Below, piece after piece: positions 22,190-34,289 of a stretch of DNA of 64,000 nt. Position 1 is the first letter of the stretch, and each line of letters opens with the position of its first letter. A model generated the notes under the pieces. That model saw nothing but the letters and a program-made list of their open reading frames with translations, did no database searches and was not told the origin of the DNA. The DNA comes from Taudactylus pleione (Eukaryota; Chordata; Amphibia; Anura; Myobatrachidae). The stretch spans positions 935,001 to 999,000 of the forward strand of contig JAUIMM010000643.1 of NCBI GenBank assembly GCA_031769625.1. Direction: 5' to 3'. The translations under genes were made by a program, and so were the position numbers.

Positions 22190-22470
22190 AATTCCAGTCA
22201 GAATCCCAGCAGCATCCCGATGGTAAGTTATGGAGTTAGGGAGAGGGTTAGGCACTAGGGGGAGGTTTAGGCATAAAGGGGGAGCAGGTTAGGTTTAGGG
22301 TGCAGGGGGGAGGTTAGGTTTAGGCACTAGAGGAGGAGGGTTAGGTTTAGGCTGCGGGGAGGGAGGGGCTGGGGTAGGGTTAGGATACTTACTGACAGAT
22401 GTCAGTATCCTAACCCTGTCGGGATGCCGGCATCAGGATTCTGACTGCCGGGATCCTGTACCCAACCTGG
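22190..22470. repeat. GGGTTAGG-rich interspersed repeat, opposite-strand relative
   Basis: TCCAGTCAGAATCCCAGC, then GGTAAGTTATGGAGTTAGG, a GTTAGGTTTAGG-rich middle, and GATGCCGGCATCAGGATTCT with CTGCCGGGATCC at the right. It resembles the CCTAACCC family but is G-rich on the plus strand after a GGTAAGT word. A near copy is at 57245-57720. Confidence 0.7.
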
Positions 22471-22707
22471 TGATTACAACACTCATTAACATTAAATAAC
22501 TAAATGCAGGTGTTTACTAGTGTCTGATGGGGTATTCAGCATGTGCCACCTAATCGCTCTCACACTGAGACGTAGTAATGAACTGTTTCTAAACTATTGT
22601 TTCTCTGTGTGAAAATCGGAGCAGTTGCGCTTGTCTATCACTTACTTAGTTCTTTCCAAGGGGGAGAATTGCAAAGCAACACACACTGGATTCTGTTCAA
22701 CATTGCT

Positions 22708-22874
22708 GATTCATGGGGGTATATTTACTAAAGTGCGGGTTTATCGAAGTAGAGACGTTGCCCATAGCAACCAATCAGAATTTACTTATTTATCTAGCAA
22801 CTTTTAGAAGATAATAGCTAGAATCTGATTGGTTGCTATGGGCAACATCTCCACTTCTATACCCCTGAATCACA
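22708..22874. mobile_element. MITE containing CCAATCAG and an X-box-like palindrome
   Basis: Ends TGATTCATGGGGGTATA and TATACCCCTGAATCA are inverted. The interior is palindromic: GTTGCCCATAGCAACCAATC in the left half and its complement GATTGGTTGCTATGGGCAAC in the right. The same core occurs in the MITE at 60420-60553. Confidence 0.7.
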
Positions 22875-23245
22875 AGCAAAGTGGATGTAGTTGCGGCAGC
22901 GCTGAAAGCCTGATTTACTAACCTTATGCTATGCTGATAGGAGTTTCTGTTCAACTAATGCTGGGGTTTGTGCATGTGCACGCAGAAAGCCATTCCGCCC
23001 ATTAATCTCACGCTGGCTCCCGCCACTGTCTTCAGCCCCATGCTCGGTGCTAGAGATACGTCTGTAACAGGTTTCTCTTCCCCGAATGCACAAATCAGAA
23101 TCACACGGAGCTTTTGATACATTCCCACAAGTCAGGGTGGTTACATGCAATCACATGGTCACTGCCCAGTTGCCATCCTGATATGCCCTATTTTACAGAA
23201 AGGGAGATTCGGACAATTTCCATCCCACTCAGAATAGGACGGACA

Positions 23246-23419
23246 CATGGGTGTAACTACCATAGGTGTAAGGGGTGCAGCTGCTATGGGGCCCAGAGCT
23301 GAGGGGGGCCCAACTTCCTCAAAGTTACATGTGTTATATACATTTTTCACCACTGGGTGGTACATAGGGCCCTCACAAACTTTTGCTATGGGGCCTTCAA
23401 TTATCTAGTTATGTCCCTG
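23246..23419. mobile_element. hAT-type MITE, 174 bp
   Basis: Ends CATGGGTGTAACTA and TAGTTATGTCCCTG are inverted with mismatches, flanked by GACGGACA (23238-23245) and GATGGACA (23420-23427), a 7/8 duplication. A close relative is nested at 57389-57549. Confidence 0.85.
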
Positions 23420-23815
23420 GATGGACATAATCAAAAATATGTTAATTAGCATTTTCAGAATACTGGACCAATGCTGACTAGCACTGGGCCCCTCCTCGTA
23501 ACCTGGGCAGTGGCTGCCAGGTAAAAACATAAAATGTACATTTAAATATAATTCAAGCACTTTTGCGGTACGAGTGTTCTTACATGCTGGCACTTGATTA
23601 AATATAAAAGCTCCAGCATGCACAGGGGCACCAGTGTATACTTCCACGTACAGTGCTATACAAATATTGCCCCAGTAAAACATATTGACCATATCCTGTA
23701 TAAATAATGAATCCTGTATAAAATATGAACTGCCACCATGAAAAAAAAAATCATCATTTTTTTATTGGTCTGACATAAATATTCCAGTAGGAATAGAACA
23801 AAAAACAAACGACAA

Positions 23816-23837
23816 CCCCCCCCCCCCCCCCCCCCCC
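23816..23837. repeat. Poly-C tract of 22
   Basis: An uninterrupted run of 22 cytosines, a likely sequencing and assembly length hazard. Confidence 0.95.
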
Positions 23838-24280
23838 ATAAAATAGACTGCTCCAGCTTAGCACCAGATGCAAAATGAGCTTTGGTGAGCCCAGGTATTC
23901 AACATGTGATGTCAATCACGAGCTATCACTTTTGTGGTACATATATACACTGGCACTTACCGCTTCCAGTCTGTGTCATCGGGCAGCTGAGTATCATTCA
24001 TGGGCTATGGTGATATTTCATTCAAGTAGTGATAGAAATTTGTGTTATTGTGACATATTAATAAATAGAGGCCAAATCTTATACAATAGAGAGGAAACAA
24101 CGTTGACCTGACATTTTACTGTTTTACCAATGAATGACAGGATATATTACACTATACAGTATTTAAAAGAATCCATTTAATTGTAAATCAGTACCCTCTA
24201 GTGGTGACTGTGATTAATACACTCAGACATGCAGTTGTAGTCGGTTAAAGTATTGGTACCAGTGATCAAAATAAATACAT

Positions 24281-24315
24281 TAATAATAATCATAATAATA
24301 ATAATAATAATAATA
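24281..24315. repeat. (TAA)n microsatellite
   Basis: About eleven TAA units with one interruption (TCA). Confidence 0.9.
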
Positions 24316-25555
24316 TATGGTACCACCAAGTGGGGAATTCAAACACATGCATGATATGTGTAGCAGGCTGATTTCTGCAAGCCCAAACCTCATGTGCTTT
24401 TAGCACAGTACAGGGAAAAAAAAATACATTGAGACTGTACAAGTAGATAAATTAAACAGTGAAATATTAAATAATATGACAAAACATATGACAATAAAAT
24501 AGTACCACTCAATAACCCAGTACCCTGGGATGGGAGCACAGTAATGATCACAAACCATGAATGGGAGCGCGCTGGAGACATGCATATGTCATGCAGAGAA
24601 CAAGGGGCGGAGGGCCCTGCATGTTTTACAGACTAAGGCAGTCGATGTATGACTGGTTGGCTAACTGGAAATAAATAAGATAGGAGGGAAGAGAATTGCA
24701 TGTCACACTGATTCTGTAGGGTTCAAATGTAAACATGACAAATTCAGCCTTTCCAAAATTTTAAATTGGGTAATTGTCCCACGTTCCCTGGGCATGTGTC
24801 CCCACCCCCACCCCTAACAATATTCTAGCAGTGCTGCACACACCTGCCCAATGTGTACCTCTCCCACCTACTCTGGCAGTCAGGATAAACTGGATTCTGG
24901 TGGAACAGTCCTTAGCCAGAATCTGGATTGTCAGGTAAATTGGGACTAGCGAGAGGCATGCACAAGTCTTCATATTTTATTGCACAATTCCTGTTTAGTT
25001 GTAGAATTTAAAAGACTGAAAAAACCCCCATGGAATGTGGCATGTATCCAAAGTTTAAACACCCTGGCCGGGCTGCATCCAGCATTGCATTCTGCATGTG
25101 ATACCTCTCGTCACTCATCACATGCATGGCAGCATTAATAACACCGGTATTCATGAAGAAAAGCGCAGAGGACAGCTCTCCCGATAAGTGCCGTCCTTTG
25201 CGATAGAGGGACTTCAGGGTTTATGGCGCAAAAGTCCCTCTGGCGTCCTTCTGCGTATGCGCAGAATGACACGCGGCTGCAGGGGGCACAGGAAGGGATC
25301 CGATTGGATCCATCTCAGTCCAGACTGCCATAAGAACTCCATAGGCTTCTATTGTACAAAATGCGATAAGTAGCTTTGCTTTCCAAAGCTTGGTGCATTG
25401 AGGAAATGTGGTCAAACCCCATGATAATGACCATATAATAAAGGATAGTACATCCCGTCCCTTTTCTGTTTATTCATTATATCTCACAAATTTATATCTC
25501 ATCAAGCTTTGATACATAGGCCCCTAAATGACATATTAAACATATTAAGCCAGAT
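24316..25555. other. Unassigned sequence, no gene seen
   Basis: Short open frames only. AGCTTTGATACATAGGCCCC at about 25504-25523 matches the right terminus of the TTA-target MITE at 46046-46221, suggesting a truncated copy ends there; its left end was not found. Confidence 0.4.
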
Positions 25556-25796
25556 GGGCCAAATGTAATATGGTGAGAGTTTAGAAAATGTGAGTTTAGC
25601 AGTAAACTCTCAGACTTTTTAAACTTGGCCAATGTAATACAGTCTGAGAACATGCAAACCCTCATGTTTTTAGACTAAAAGAAAACCTCCCATCCAGATG
25701 TTTTCCCATTTTTAAGATAAAAATCGGCCAATGTGAGAATTTACTGCTAAAAAATTCTCACATTTTCTAAACTCTCCCCCTATTACATTTGGCCCC
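25556..25796. mobile_element. Palindromic MITE with GGGCCAAATGTAAT ends
   Basis: The left end GGGCCAAATGTAATATGG and the right end ATTACATTTGGCCC are inverted, followed inwards by GAGAGTTTAGAAAATGTGAG and its complement, so most of the 240 bp is a fold-back. No coding capacity. Confidence 0.75.
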
Positions 25797-25859
25797 ATTT
25801 CACAGTTGAAGAAATACTTGGACCCTTCTAAACTGACAGATTTGAAAATAAACATAATT

Positions 25860-26254
25860 GTATACTTGCCGGCAATTATCTCCCTCTTTCCGGGAGGGGG
25901 CAACCTGGCTTCTATGGCAGGGGGGTGCCGCGGCAATAGGGGGAGGGGGGGTGTGGTGGGGAGATGTTGAAATATTGGAGGTGGAGCAGGGGGCATGACT
26001 GCGTGGTCGCTTCATTGTGTCCCCACCCCCTCTTCAAAATGTCAAGATTAACGGCATTGTAAAACAGAGGCGGGGCCACAATGACGCAAAACGCACCATC
26101 GCCCACCCCCTCCGCTGCTGCGGGGGCTGTGTATGTGGATGCAAGCGGGTGGCTGCTGGCTGGGAGATTTGCCTCCTTTTCCGGACGGCCAGGAACGCCA
26201 CTTGATTTTTGGGTGCCTCTCAACCGTCCTGGGGAGTGGGCATGTATACAAATC
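25860..26254. mobile_element. Probable hAT-like MITE (TATACTTGCC type)
   Basis: The left end TATACTTGCCGG and the right end GGGCATGTATA resemble the termini of the element at 29818-30220, and both contain CTCTCCCT/GGGAG-type subterminal words. No clean target duplication found. Confidence 0.45.
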
Positions 26255-26353
26255 AGGGGAATGCTCCGCTTCTGGATAGAAAACACCTGGTAATAATTTA
26301 ATGAAGAAACAGGACCCAAATATGATTGCAGCGGACCTGCAGAAAGGAGCTAA

Positions 26354-26792
26354 GGGCCTGATTCAATTGCTAAAATATGCAAATGTTTCCAAAGCTTACC
26401 CGAGCATAGGGACGTCCACTGCTGCCTTGTCATATCCGTCCAACGTCATGCACCAGCATAAACATCGGTAACATCGACACAGATCGGGCAACCGGCAATC
26501 ATGAGCCTCAAACACAGCGCCTCTCCTGACACACAGAGAGCTCTCAAGCTGCGAAGGAGAATGCCATGGCTAAGTTATGCACGCCCATTAAATGCCTGCG
26601 TTTGCCTAGCCACACCCCGATCGCTCCCCCAAATGCTGACTACCTGTCACTCACTTTGCCATTGAATCCTCTATGCGAGAGTAATCGCAAAGCAATTGCG
26701 CGTGCACAGTGCGGCTTAAACGCATTTGCAATGGAAAACAATGGCTCAATCTGCGTAAATATCGGCATAGCGTACATATCTAAATTAGGCCC
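26354..26792. mobile_element. PIF/Harbinger-like MITE, TAA target, 439 bp
   Basis: The left end GGGCCTGATTCAATTGC and the right end CTAAATTAGGCCC share GGGCCTRATT inverted, flanked by TAA at 26351-26353 and 26793-26795. TWA duplications are characteristic of PIF/Harbinger. This links the GGGCCTGATTC terminus type, also seen at 3281 and 19628, to that superfamily by inference. Confidence 0.7.
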
Positions 26793-27135
26793 TAAGTACA
26801 CGAAATGATCTGCATGGATGAGACTTCAGAAGAAAACTGTTTCTTCAAAACCAATGCAGATTGTCCATTACGTCAGCCTATGGGGGCTACTAAGCAGTCA
26901 GAAATCCCTCTTTCTTAAATCCTGGGGATCCTTTAATAATATTTAAAAAATTGGCCCCTTAAGAGATTTTTTTGATCAGTTAATGTTCAGTAAACTAGAG
27001 ATATGAGATTTTCTCTATAAGAAAATCTTACTAACTCACATTTTTGTTTTTAATAAAGTGCTCCCGTCCCCTTTATCTTCTGATCCGATATCATGAGAAT
27101 GCAGCCAATTCACTAAGAACTGATGACATCACTAA

Positions 27136-27527
27136 TGCTGGGCATACACGGCCAGATAAAATGTCTGTCAGACCGATAGACATTTTATCTGGCCGGCTGC
27201 CAGCCGCAGATGTCGCCGGCATACACTGTGAGAGAAATCTCACAGTGTATAGCCCGACATCCGCGCTCCGCCCCCGGGGGAGGAGACATTTCCCTGTTCC
27301 TTCCATGGGAAATGTCTGTCTGTCGGCCACGGCTGGGCATACACTGCCCGATGCGGCCGACAGTTTACCTGGAAATATCACATCGGACGGGCATGCTGGA
27401 CAATCCGGTATGCCTGACCGAGCAATATTTAACCCTCAGTTGCCCCCCCCCCACACGCTACAATTATCGGGGCAATCCGCCAATATCAGGCGGATCGCCC
27501 CGATAATTGTAGCGTGTATGGCCAGCA
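27136..27527. mobile_element. Serial-hairpin MITE with TAA target duplication
   Basis: Ends TGCTGGGCATACAC and GTGTATGGCCAGCA are inverted, flanked by TAA at 27133-27135 and 27528-27530. Inside are successive hairpins: about 27150-27194 (arms GGCCAGATAAAATGTCT), about 27222-27250 (ACACTGTGAGA with TCTCACAGTGT), about 27287-27318 (GACATTTCCC) and about 27463-27507 (ATTATCGGGGC). Confidence 0.75.
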
Positions 27528-27654
27528 TAAGACATGAACTTCAAAAAACACGCAGATCCTAGTGAGCTCACACACCTTACCCCCAAATTCCTCTGTTATG
27601 GATGGGCTACATTCTCATGGTGAACCTTGTGGCTCGGTGTTGTCATTGCTTGTT

Positions 27655-27800
27655 AGTGGATTGATAGGCTGCAATTTAAACACGCTTGGGATAGGCATAA
27701 GGAGTAAATAGGGTTGAAGTTGCCTGAAGGATACATGAAATGGGGCAGACTAGATGGGCCAAGTGGTTCTTATCTGCCATCAAATTCTATGTTTCTATAC
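27655..27800 (+). mobile_element. 3' end of a CR1/L2-like non-LTR retrotransposon
   Basis: It encodes in fragments QFKHAWDRHKE and then carries the 3' tail words AGACTAGATGGGCCAAGTGG and CTATGTTTCTA. The coding words are a close relative of the C-terminal words of the larger relic at 32441-33480. It is 5'-truncated, as is usual for LINEs. Confidence 0.7.
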
Positions 27801-28686
27801 CCATGAAAGTAAGTTCAGGCCACTAAATTGCTACATGAATAATTTAATTATGCAATTACTTAAATAAAACCCTCCATGACATGGATGACTGCCTGATTAG
27901 CAAAAGCATTCCTATTCAACATATATGCATTGTTTTCAAATGTTGTGTTTCCGCATAGCGTCCTTTTAAGTAACAGAACAAAGAGATTTAGTAAATAAAC
28001 TCAATGACATGATATAATAAGGGATTGTTTAGAATGAATGACTATTACTGAGTCACTGTATAGTGAAACTCCTGGCTGGTGCATAGTTATGTATAATTAC
28101 ACCCTGGATAGAAAACAAAACCCTGCATTATGAGACACTGCGGATGTCATCTGTTCTTGAGTATTCAACGGTTGTATCCAGCAGACAGGCTACATACTGT
28201 GAGATCATTTACACGGAAGCAATCAGTTTTATGTGAGGCAGTGGATGAAATATGTAATGTTTGTTTATCTGTATTATATTTTTCTGGAGTGATGATAATG
28301 TCATCGCCTTGGTGCAAACATGCATGTGAGACCTAACATGCACAGTATGTGCCAAGGTGATGACACAGTCAGTTGGCGAACATTAAAAAAACAACAACAG
28401 TTTGAAGAGGTCTGAAAGTCTGGAGCTGACAGTGGCGGACCAGAGATGGACATGGCGGAGAATATCTTTGTGTTGAACGGCTCCAGGGCCATAGTGTGCG
28501 GCTCCTTGGGACAGGGGTAGCTTGGTGAGGAGTGTATTTAAGTGGGTTCAGCTAAATGTCAGGGGAACGTGCTTCCTGATATGTGGCAAACTTTGTCAGG
28601 GAACCGAAATACATCTTGTAATCACTGTATCAGATGGGCTCAGACCTGAATTTGGACAAGGTAAGGCAAGGGCTGGGCTTGAGTGA
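27801..28686. other. Unassigned sequence, no gene seen
   Basis: No recognised domain, splice context or bounded element. Confidence 0.45.
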
Positions 28687-28872
28687 TAGAGCAGATAGGG
28701 AAAGAGGGGGAGAGAAAGAGAAGGGGAATGGGAGGAGAAAGGAAGAGGGAGATACCAATATTGAGAGAGAGAGAGAGAAGGGAAAAGAGTGATAAAGAGG
28801 GAGAAGGAGAGAGAGTCAGGGGGAAATAGAGTGGGATGTATAGAGGAAGGAGGGGTGAAGAGATAAAGAGGG
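28687..28872. repeat. Polypurine (GA-rich) tract
   Basis: Nearly pure A/G for about 185 bp, with GAGAGAGAGA near 28764. Long polypurine strands can form triplex DNA; that is a general property and nothing here proves it. Confidence 0.85.
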
Positions 28873-29107
28873 ATAGAAGGAGATTAATGCCTTGTATACA
28901 CTATGCAATATGTTGATCAATCAGCCGACGATCGATATATCGCATACTCCATCTGTACGTGTGTACAGAAGATATGTCTGTGAATGACATTGGTCACACA
29001 CATATCGCATCCCGCATCTCGGCCTTGAGAGGCACAGAGACACCGTCAGTGTAATGTGGTGCCGGTCTCAGTCCAAACAGTGCTCGCGGACCGGCAGCCA
29101 ATCAGCA

Positions 29108-29149
29108 GAGAGAGAGAGAGAGAGCGCGAGAGAGAGAGCGAGAGAGAAT
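29108..29149. repeat. (GA)n microsatellite
   Basis: About 20 GA units with two GC interruptions. Confidence 0.9.
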
Positions 29150-29809
29150 AAGGTACAAGTGATTTGGCTGCACTCGTGGTGCAACACTGTATGGGGGTCT
29201 ATTTATTAATAATTATATTTTTACTAAAATAATATACACACCATTTTCACATTATTTTAGTATCACTTAAATGTACCAAAGGGCTTTTAGAGCAGTTTTT
29301 GTAAAAGTCACACTTTTTTTAGTAAGCAGATTACATCTCCCCTACTTGTTAGGGAAATGATCTGTTTCGGATTTACTAAAATAAATTGTAAAAAAAAAAT
29401 ACCTATCTGGAGATGATGTTACACAATAAACAGATACTGAGAATGATGCACAATAAAAACAAGAAATGCAGCTACAATTGCTTCATTCATCCAAAACACT
29501 CAACAGAAGTAACAATAAATTTGAGATTATATGCAATAAAAAAGTGCTATCCTTGTTAACACGTTTCATATAGGACTTAAAACACACCCAAGTGTCATAT
29601 AAACAAATATAGTGTCCTTTTCACCAACAAGACACAGAAATGAGGTTAATCACCCTATAGAAGTCCACTGATACACTGATGTTGATCCGTGTTTGTAATT
29701 GTGTCCAATCAATTAGCACAAGTACAGGATAGGTATTTTCCTCCTTCATCCTTCTTGGTATATCTGAAACAACATGTGTCTCCTTTCCAAAACATAGTAA
29801 ATAGAAATA
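29150..29809. other. Unassigned AT-rich sequence
   Basis: GGGGTCTATTTATTAAT at about 29195 resembles the left end of the GGGGTATATTTAC MITEs, but no right terminus was found. No gene seen. Confidence 0.4.
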
Positions 29810-29817
29810 TATATAGG

Positions 29818-30220
29818 CATGCTTGCCAACTCTCCCTCATTGTCAGGGAGACTCCCTGAAATAGCAGCAATCTCCCTGTCTCCCTGAAGAGTCTAGTAAT
29901 CTCCCTCATTTCATCCTTACCCCCATTATGAAGCTGTTATATAATAAAACAGAGATATATACATTCAAATGGGATCATTAGTGTCACTTCCTTGCATTGG
30001 TTATTATAAGGCACAATGATCCCTATGAATTTCTGAAAAGTATTAGTGTGTTTTCATCAACAAACAGATCTTACTAACTGCTTTTGGGCTGGTTACATTT
30101 GGATGTAAGTCAGTATTAGGACACGCCTCTCAGATTTATCAGTACACGCCCACTGTAACACGCCCTCATAGGTGCTTTCACAATCTCCCTGACATGCTTT
30201 TTCAAAAGTAGGCAAGTATG
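29818..30220. mobile_element. hAT-type MITE, 403 bp
   Basis: Ends CATGCTTGCCAAC and GTAGGCAAGTATG are inverted with mismatches and flanked by a perfect 8-bp duplication TATATAGG at 29810-29817 and 30221-30228. Subterminal CTCCCTGA words repeat near both ends. No coding capacity. Confidence 0.9.
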
Positions 30221-30851
30221 TATATAGGTCATCTCTGGTAATCTCACATGGATGCATAAACTGGAACTAGTCAGAACCTGGATTCCGGAAACTGTACCCG
30301 CCTCAGGGGAATGCCCACCATTACCAGCAGTCCCCTTTAGAGAGTCCAAATACAGAGCCACACTTATTGCGCTACAGACCTCCTTTAGTCCTTCATCAGA
30401 AGTATATAACCCATATGTTCCTGCTTGGCGAAATTATATACTAAGGGTTATTCATTTCCACATACTCATCCTTACACTAAAAATACTAGCTAACACTTAC
30501 CTGTCACATTTAGAACACATTAGCTCCCCTCCCCTTATCTACAATCGTGTTAAACCATGTTCTGTGAAATTGTATTTTCTCAATAAGTTTTAAGAATTAA
30601 ATTTGTATTAATATTTGTATGGCGGCTGTGAGCCTCAACCTGACTGGGTGTCTTCATTGTACCTAGAGGTTCAATTTTACAATATATCATACACACTAGA
30701 CTACAGGCATCAGTTCTTTATTCCCTTTGGAATTATTAGTGTTATTTATAATTAATCTCCATTAAAGAGTTCCCTTATAATTTAGTACAACTCAGATTAA
30801 GTATTATAATTTTACTTGTGCACCCTCCCAGTGGTTTTATTTTGGTATATA

Positions 30852-32283
30852 CAGTACGGTGCAAAAATAGAAGTGTTTTTTTTTTATCAATTAACAAGAT
30901 ACAAAGTGAATGAACAGAAAAGAAATCTAAATCATATCAATATTTGGTGTGACCACCCTTTGCTTTCAAAACAGCATAAATTCTTCTAGGTACACTTGCA
31001 CACAGTTTTTGAAGGAACTTGGCAGGGAGGTTTTTCCAAACATCTTGCAGAACAAACTTTATATCTTCTGTATATTTAGGCTTGCTCAGATCCTTCTATC
31101 TCTTCATTTAATCCGAGACAGACTCGATGATGAGATCAGGGTGGGGGCCATATCATCACTTCCAGGACTCCTTGTTCTTCTTTATGCTGAAGATAGTTCT
31201 TAATGACATTGGCTGTATGTTTGGGGTCAATGTTCCTGCTGCAGAATACATTTGTAGGCAATCAGATGCCTCCCTGATGCTATTGCATGATGGATAAGTA
31301 CCTGCCTGTATTTCTTATCATTGGGAACACCATTAATCCAGACCAAATCCCCAACTCCATTTGCTGAAATGCAGCCAAAACTTGCAAGGAACCTCCACCA
31401 TGTGTCACTGCTGCATGCAGACACTCACTATTGTGCCGCTCTCCAGCCCTTCAGCAAACAAACTGCCTTCTGTTACAGCCAAATATTAAAAATTTTGACT
31501 CACCAGTCCAGAGCCCCTGCTGCCATTTTTCTGCACCCCAGTTCCTATGTTTTTGTCCATAGTTGAGTCGATTGGCTTTGTTTCCACGTTGAATTCTTCC
31601 ATGAAGGTCACTTTTGGCCAGACTTCTCTGAACAGTAGATGGGTGTACCTGGGTCTCACTGGTTTCTGATAGTTCTGAGCTGATGGCACTGCTAGCGTTC
31701 CCGCTAGGCTGTTCTAGCGAGGCAAGCGCCCTGCCCTCCTTCTGGAAGGCAAAAAGCGCCCTGCCCTCCAGAAGGAGGGCAAAAAGCGCCCTGCTCTAAC
31801 AGCCTGCGGGAGCCGTCTTCACCCGCGGGTCGCAGTGTCCCGCGGGTGAAGAAATGTGCGGCGACCCGGTCACCGCCGGAGAATAGACGCCGGGCGCATG
31901 CACCCGGCATCTATTCTCCCTGTCTGCAGGGCTTGGGGGCTGCCCGGCGTGTCCGTAAGTGCTGGGCACGCCCCCAAGAGTGACGAAAAGGGGACGCGTC
32001 TTATAGACACGCCCCCTTGATGGTGACCACGCCCCCTTCTTGGTCGGTCGCGCGCACGCACGAACGTGCCCTCTCTAGCTCCGGCGCCCTGCCTCGCGCC
32101 GGAGCTAGAGTGAACACTACACTGCTGGACATCTTCCGATTTCGAAGGGAAGCATGATGTCTTCTTCATCTGATGCACTAAGTTTCCTTGTCCGACCACT
32201 GTGTCTATGGTTCTCAACGTTGCCCATTTCTTTGTGCTTCTTCAAAAGAGCTTGATCTTGAAACCCCACTCTGCTTTGAAATC
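30852..32283 (-). pseudogene. Tc1-like transposon relic with broken transposase
   Basis: The left terminus CAGTACGGTGCAAAAAT follows a TA at 30850-30851, the Tc1/mariner target. On the minus strand, frameshifted fragments match Tc1 transposase: near 32130-32283 the N-terminal DNA-binding part, and near 31227-31424 the catalytic region with GCISANGVGDLVWINGV and KYRQVLIHHAI. The catalytic DDE frame is broken by stops and shifts. A hAT element (31694-32118) is nested in it. The right terminus is missing; the similarity fades near 32283. Confidence 0.85.
31694..32118. mobile_element. GC-rich hAT-type element nested in the Tc1 relic, 425 bp
   Basis: Ends AGCGTTCCCGCTAG and CTAGAGTGAACACT are inverted with three mismatches. 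Flanks are GCACTGCT (31686-31693) and ACACTGCT (32119-32126), 7 of 8 matching. The Tc1 sequence resumes exactly after the duplication, which fixes the insertion site. The interior contains hairpins such as CTTCACCCGCGGG with CCCGCGGGTGAAG and GCGCCCTGCCCTCC repeats. Confidence 0.87.
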
Positions 32284-32440
32284 TTTGCCGCTATTCTGCT
32301 AAGCAGAACAGCGGTGACAGAGTGCACTCCCAGCCTCCCCCCCTGCCCACAAGGCGCTGCTGCCCACAGGTGGACAGTGGGTCAGTGCCCAAAAAGTGGG
32401 ACTGGCTGCTAAAATCGGGGCAGGTGGGAGGTATACTTTA

Positions 32441-33480
32441 GTAAGGTTTTCGAAACTGTCCTACATCACAGACTGCTAAAAAACTTGAAAGTGTGGGATT
32501 GGATTCTAATATGGTTGAATGGATAAGATCTTGGTAGCAGGATAGGAAACAGAGAGCTGTAGTAAATGGAGAGCATTCACAAGAGGGAAAGGTTACCAAT
32601 GGAGTACCCCAGGGATCTGTACTTGGACCAGTATTTTTTTTATCTTTATTGGTGAAATTGCAAATTTTATTGAAGGGATAGTATGCCTTTTTGCAGATGA
32701 CACAAAGTTATGCAACAGGGTAGACACACCAGGAGGGGTGAAAAAAATGATTGAGGATCTGGGTAGACTAAAGGAATGGGCAAAAATGTGGCAACTAGAG
32801 TTTAATGGCAAAAAATGCAAAATCATACACTTGGGTCTTAAAAACCCAAAGCCTAAATATAGTATTAACAGCACTGTAATGGAAACTACAGAGGATGAAA
32901 TGGATCTAGGAGTCACTATTTCAAGTGACTTAAAGGCAGGTAAGCAATGTGACAAAGCAATTAGAAAGGCAAGTCAGATGCTTTATTGCATAGGGAGAGG
33001 AATCAGTAGCAGGAAGAAAGAAGTAATAATGCCCATGTATAGGTCATTGGAACGGCCCCATCTAGAATACTGTGTTCTGGAGGCCATATCTCTAGAAGGA
33101 AATAAATACATTAGAGACTGTACTAAGAAGGGCAACTAAAATGGTGCATGGCCTACATCACAAAACTTTTTCTAGAAAGACTGAAAGATCCTAATATGAT
33201 TTTTTGGAGCAGAGAAGGGAAAGGGGGGACATGATAGAAACTTTCAAATATGTGACTGGTGTTAACAAGGTACAGAAATGAGACATCCTTCAAATGAAGA
33301 GAAGTATTGGCGTTCAAGGACATGCGCTGAAACTGGAAGAAAGTAGGTTCAGGGGAAATCTGAGGAAAAATTACTTCACAGAAAATGTAATGGATAAGAG
33401 GAACAGCTTCCCATCAGAGGTGGTAGAGGCACAACAGGACAGCAATTTAAACATGCTTGGAATAGACATAAGGATATAAT
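32441..33480 (+). pseudogene. CR1/L2-like non-LTR retrotransposon reverse transcriptase relic
   Basis: Frameshifted plus-strand fragments cover the second half of a LINE reverse transcriptase: FETVLHHRLL near 32450, the GVPQGSVLGPV block near 32600, the catalytic FADDTKLC block near 32690, then FNGKKCKIIHLG, LGVTISSDLKAGKQC and RPHLEYCV, and a C-terminal NYFTENVMDKRNSFPSEVVE. The YADD-type box is FADD, normal for this clade. No endonuclease or 5' region is present. Several stops and shifts make it dead. The 3' end matches the short copy at 27655-27800. Confidence 0.87.
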
Positions 33481-34289
33481 TACAAAGAACAGTATTAGCC
33501 ACTTAACTGACTTGGTTGTATGGGATGCAAACGCAGTCAGCTGACAAGGTGCGACTGCACCGCCCCGCTGTGTTTTTGGAGAGGAAATTGTTCTATACGT
33601 GCGGTGTGGTCAGTGGCTGGGGAGACACTGGCTGATTAACTATATATAGTGTAGGGTTCCCCTAATTTAACAGTAACCAGCACCAGGCTGAACCAGCCAG
33701 GGGGCTAATGCCATAGCAGGGGGTACACCAGCCAGGGGGTCTCCCTGCCATCACATTAACCACCCCCAAGCTCAGAAAGTGGGGATCCCAAAAAGATTGA
33801 AATTGGGTTCCCACCTTCCGAGCAATATCCAGTACTGAATCCTTGCAGATATGGTAATACAGCTGCCTCCTATGCATTACTTATCCGAGCTGCGTAGTCC
33901 AAGGCAGCATCGGATAATCTGCGTAACATCGGTCGGCTGCGGTGACCCATGGGGTCCTGCAGCCGGCCGCCGTTTTAGAGGAAGAGGCCAGGAAATCTCC
34001 GTCAGCAGACGAAGATTCTGGCTTCTTCCCTCCCCCACAACGGTGACATCATGCCTCTGTTTCGGGGAACGGAGGGCATCGCCGCCCCCCTCCCCGCCCA
34101 CAAACGGCAGCAGACTATCAATCGCTGGGTCCTGCGCCTGTGCTGAATCAGGCCAAAAGTGGAGAATCTACACAGACGCTGGCTCATGCGCAGAAGCATA
34201 AGGAAGAAAAAAAAAAAAGACCGGACAGACGAACCTTGACATAACGCTACGCAAGACAGGTAAGTGTGCATGAATTGCTACTTATATAA
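33481..34289. other. Unassigned, partly repeat-like sequence
   Basis: Around 33650-33780, AACCAGCACCAGGCTGAACC and GCTAATGCCATAGCAGGGG resemble words in the arms of the fold-back element at 46917-48975, so this is probably a fragment of that family. About 33900-34200 is GC-rich with no gene motif. Confidence 0.4.

Noticed and set aside
27044..27562. Plus-strand 172-codon open frame
   Set aside because: Most of it lies in a serial-hairpin MITE with bounded ends; no protein motif.
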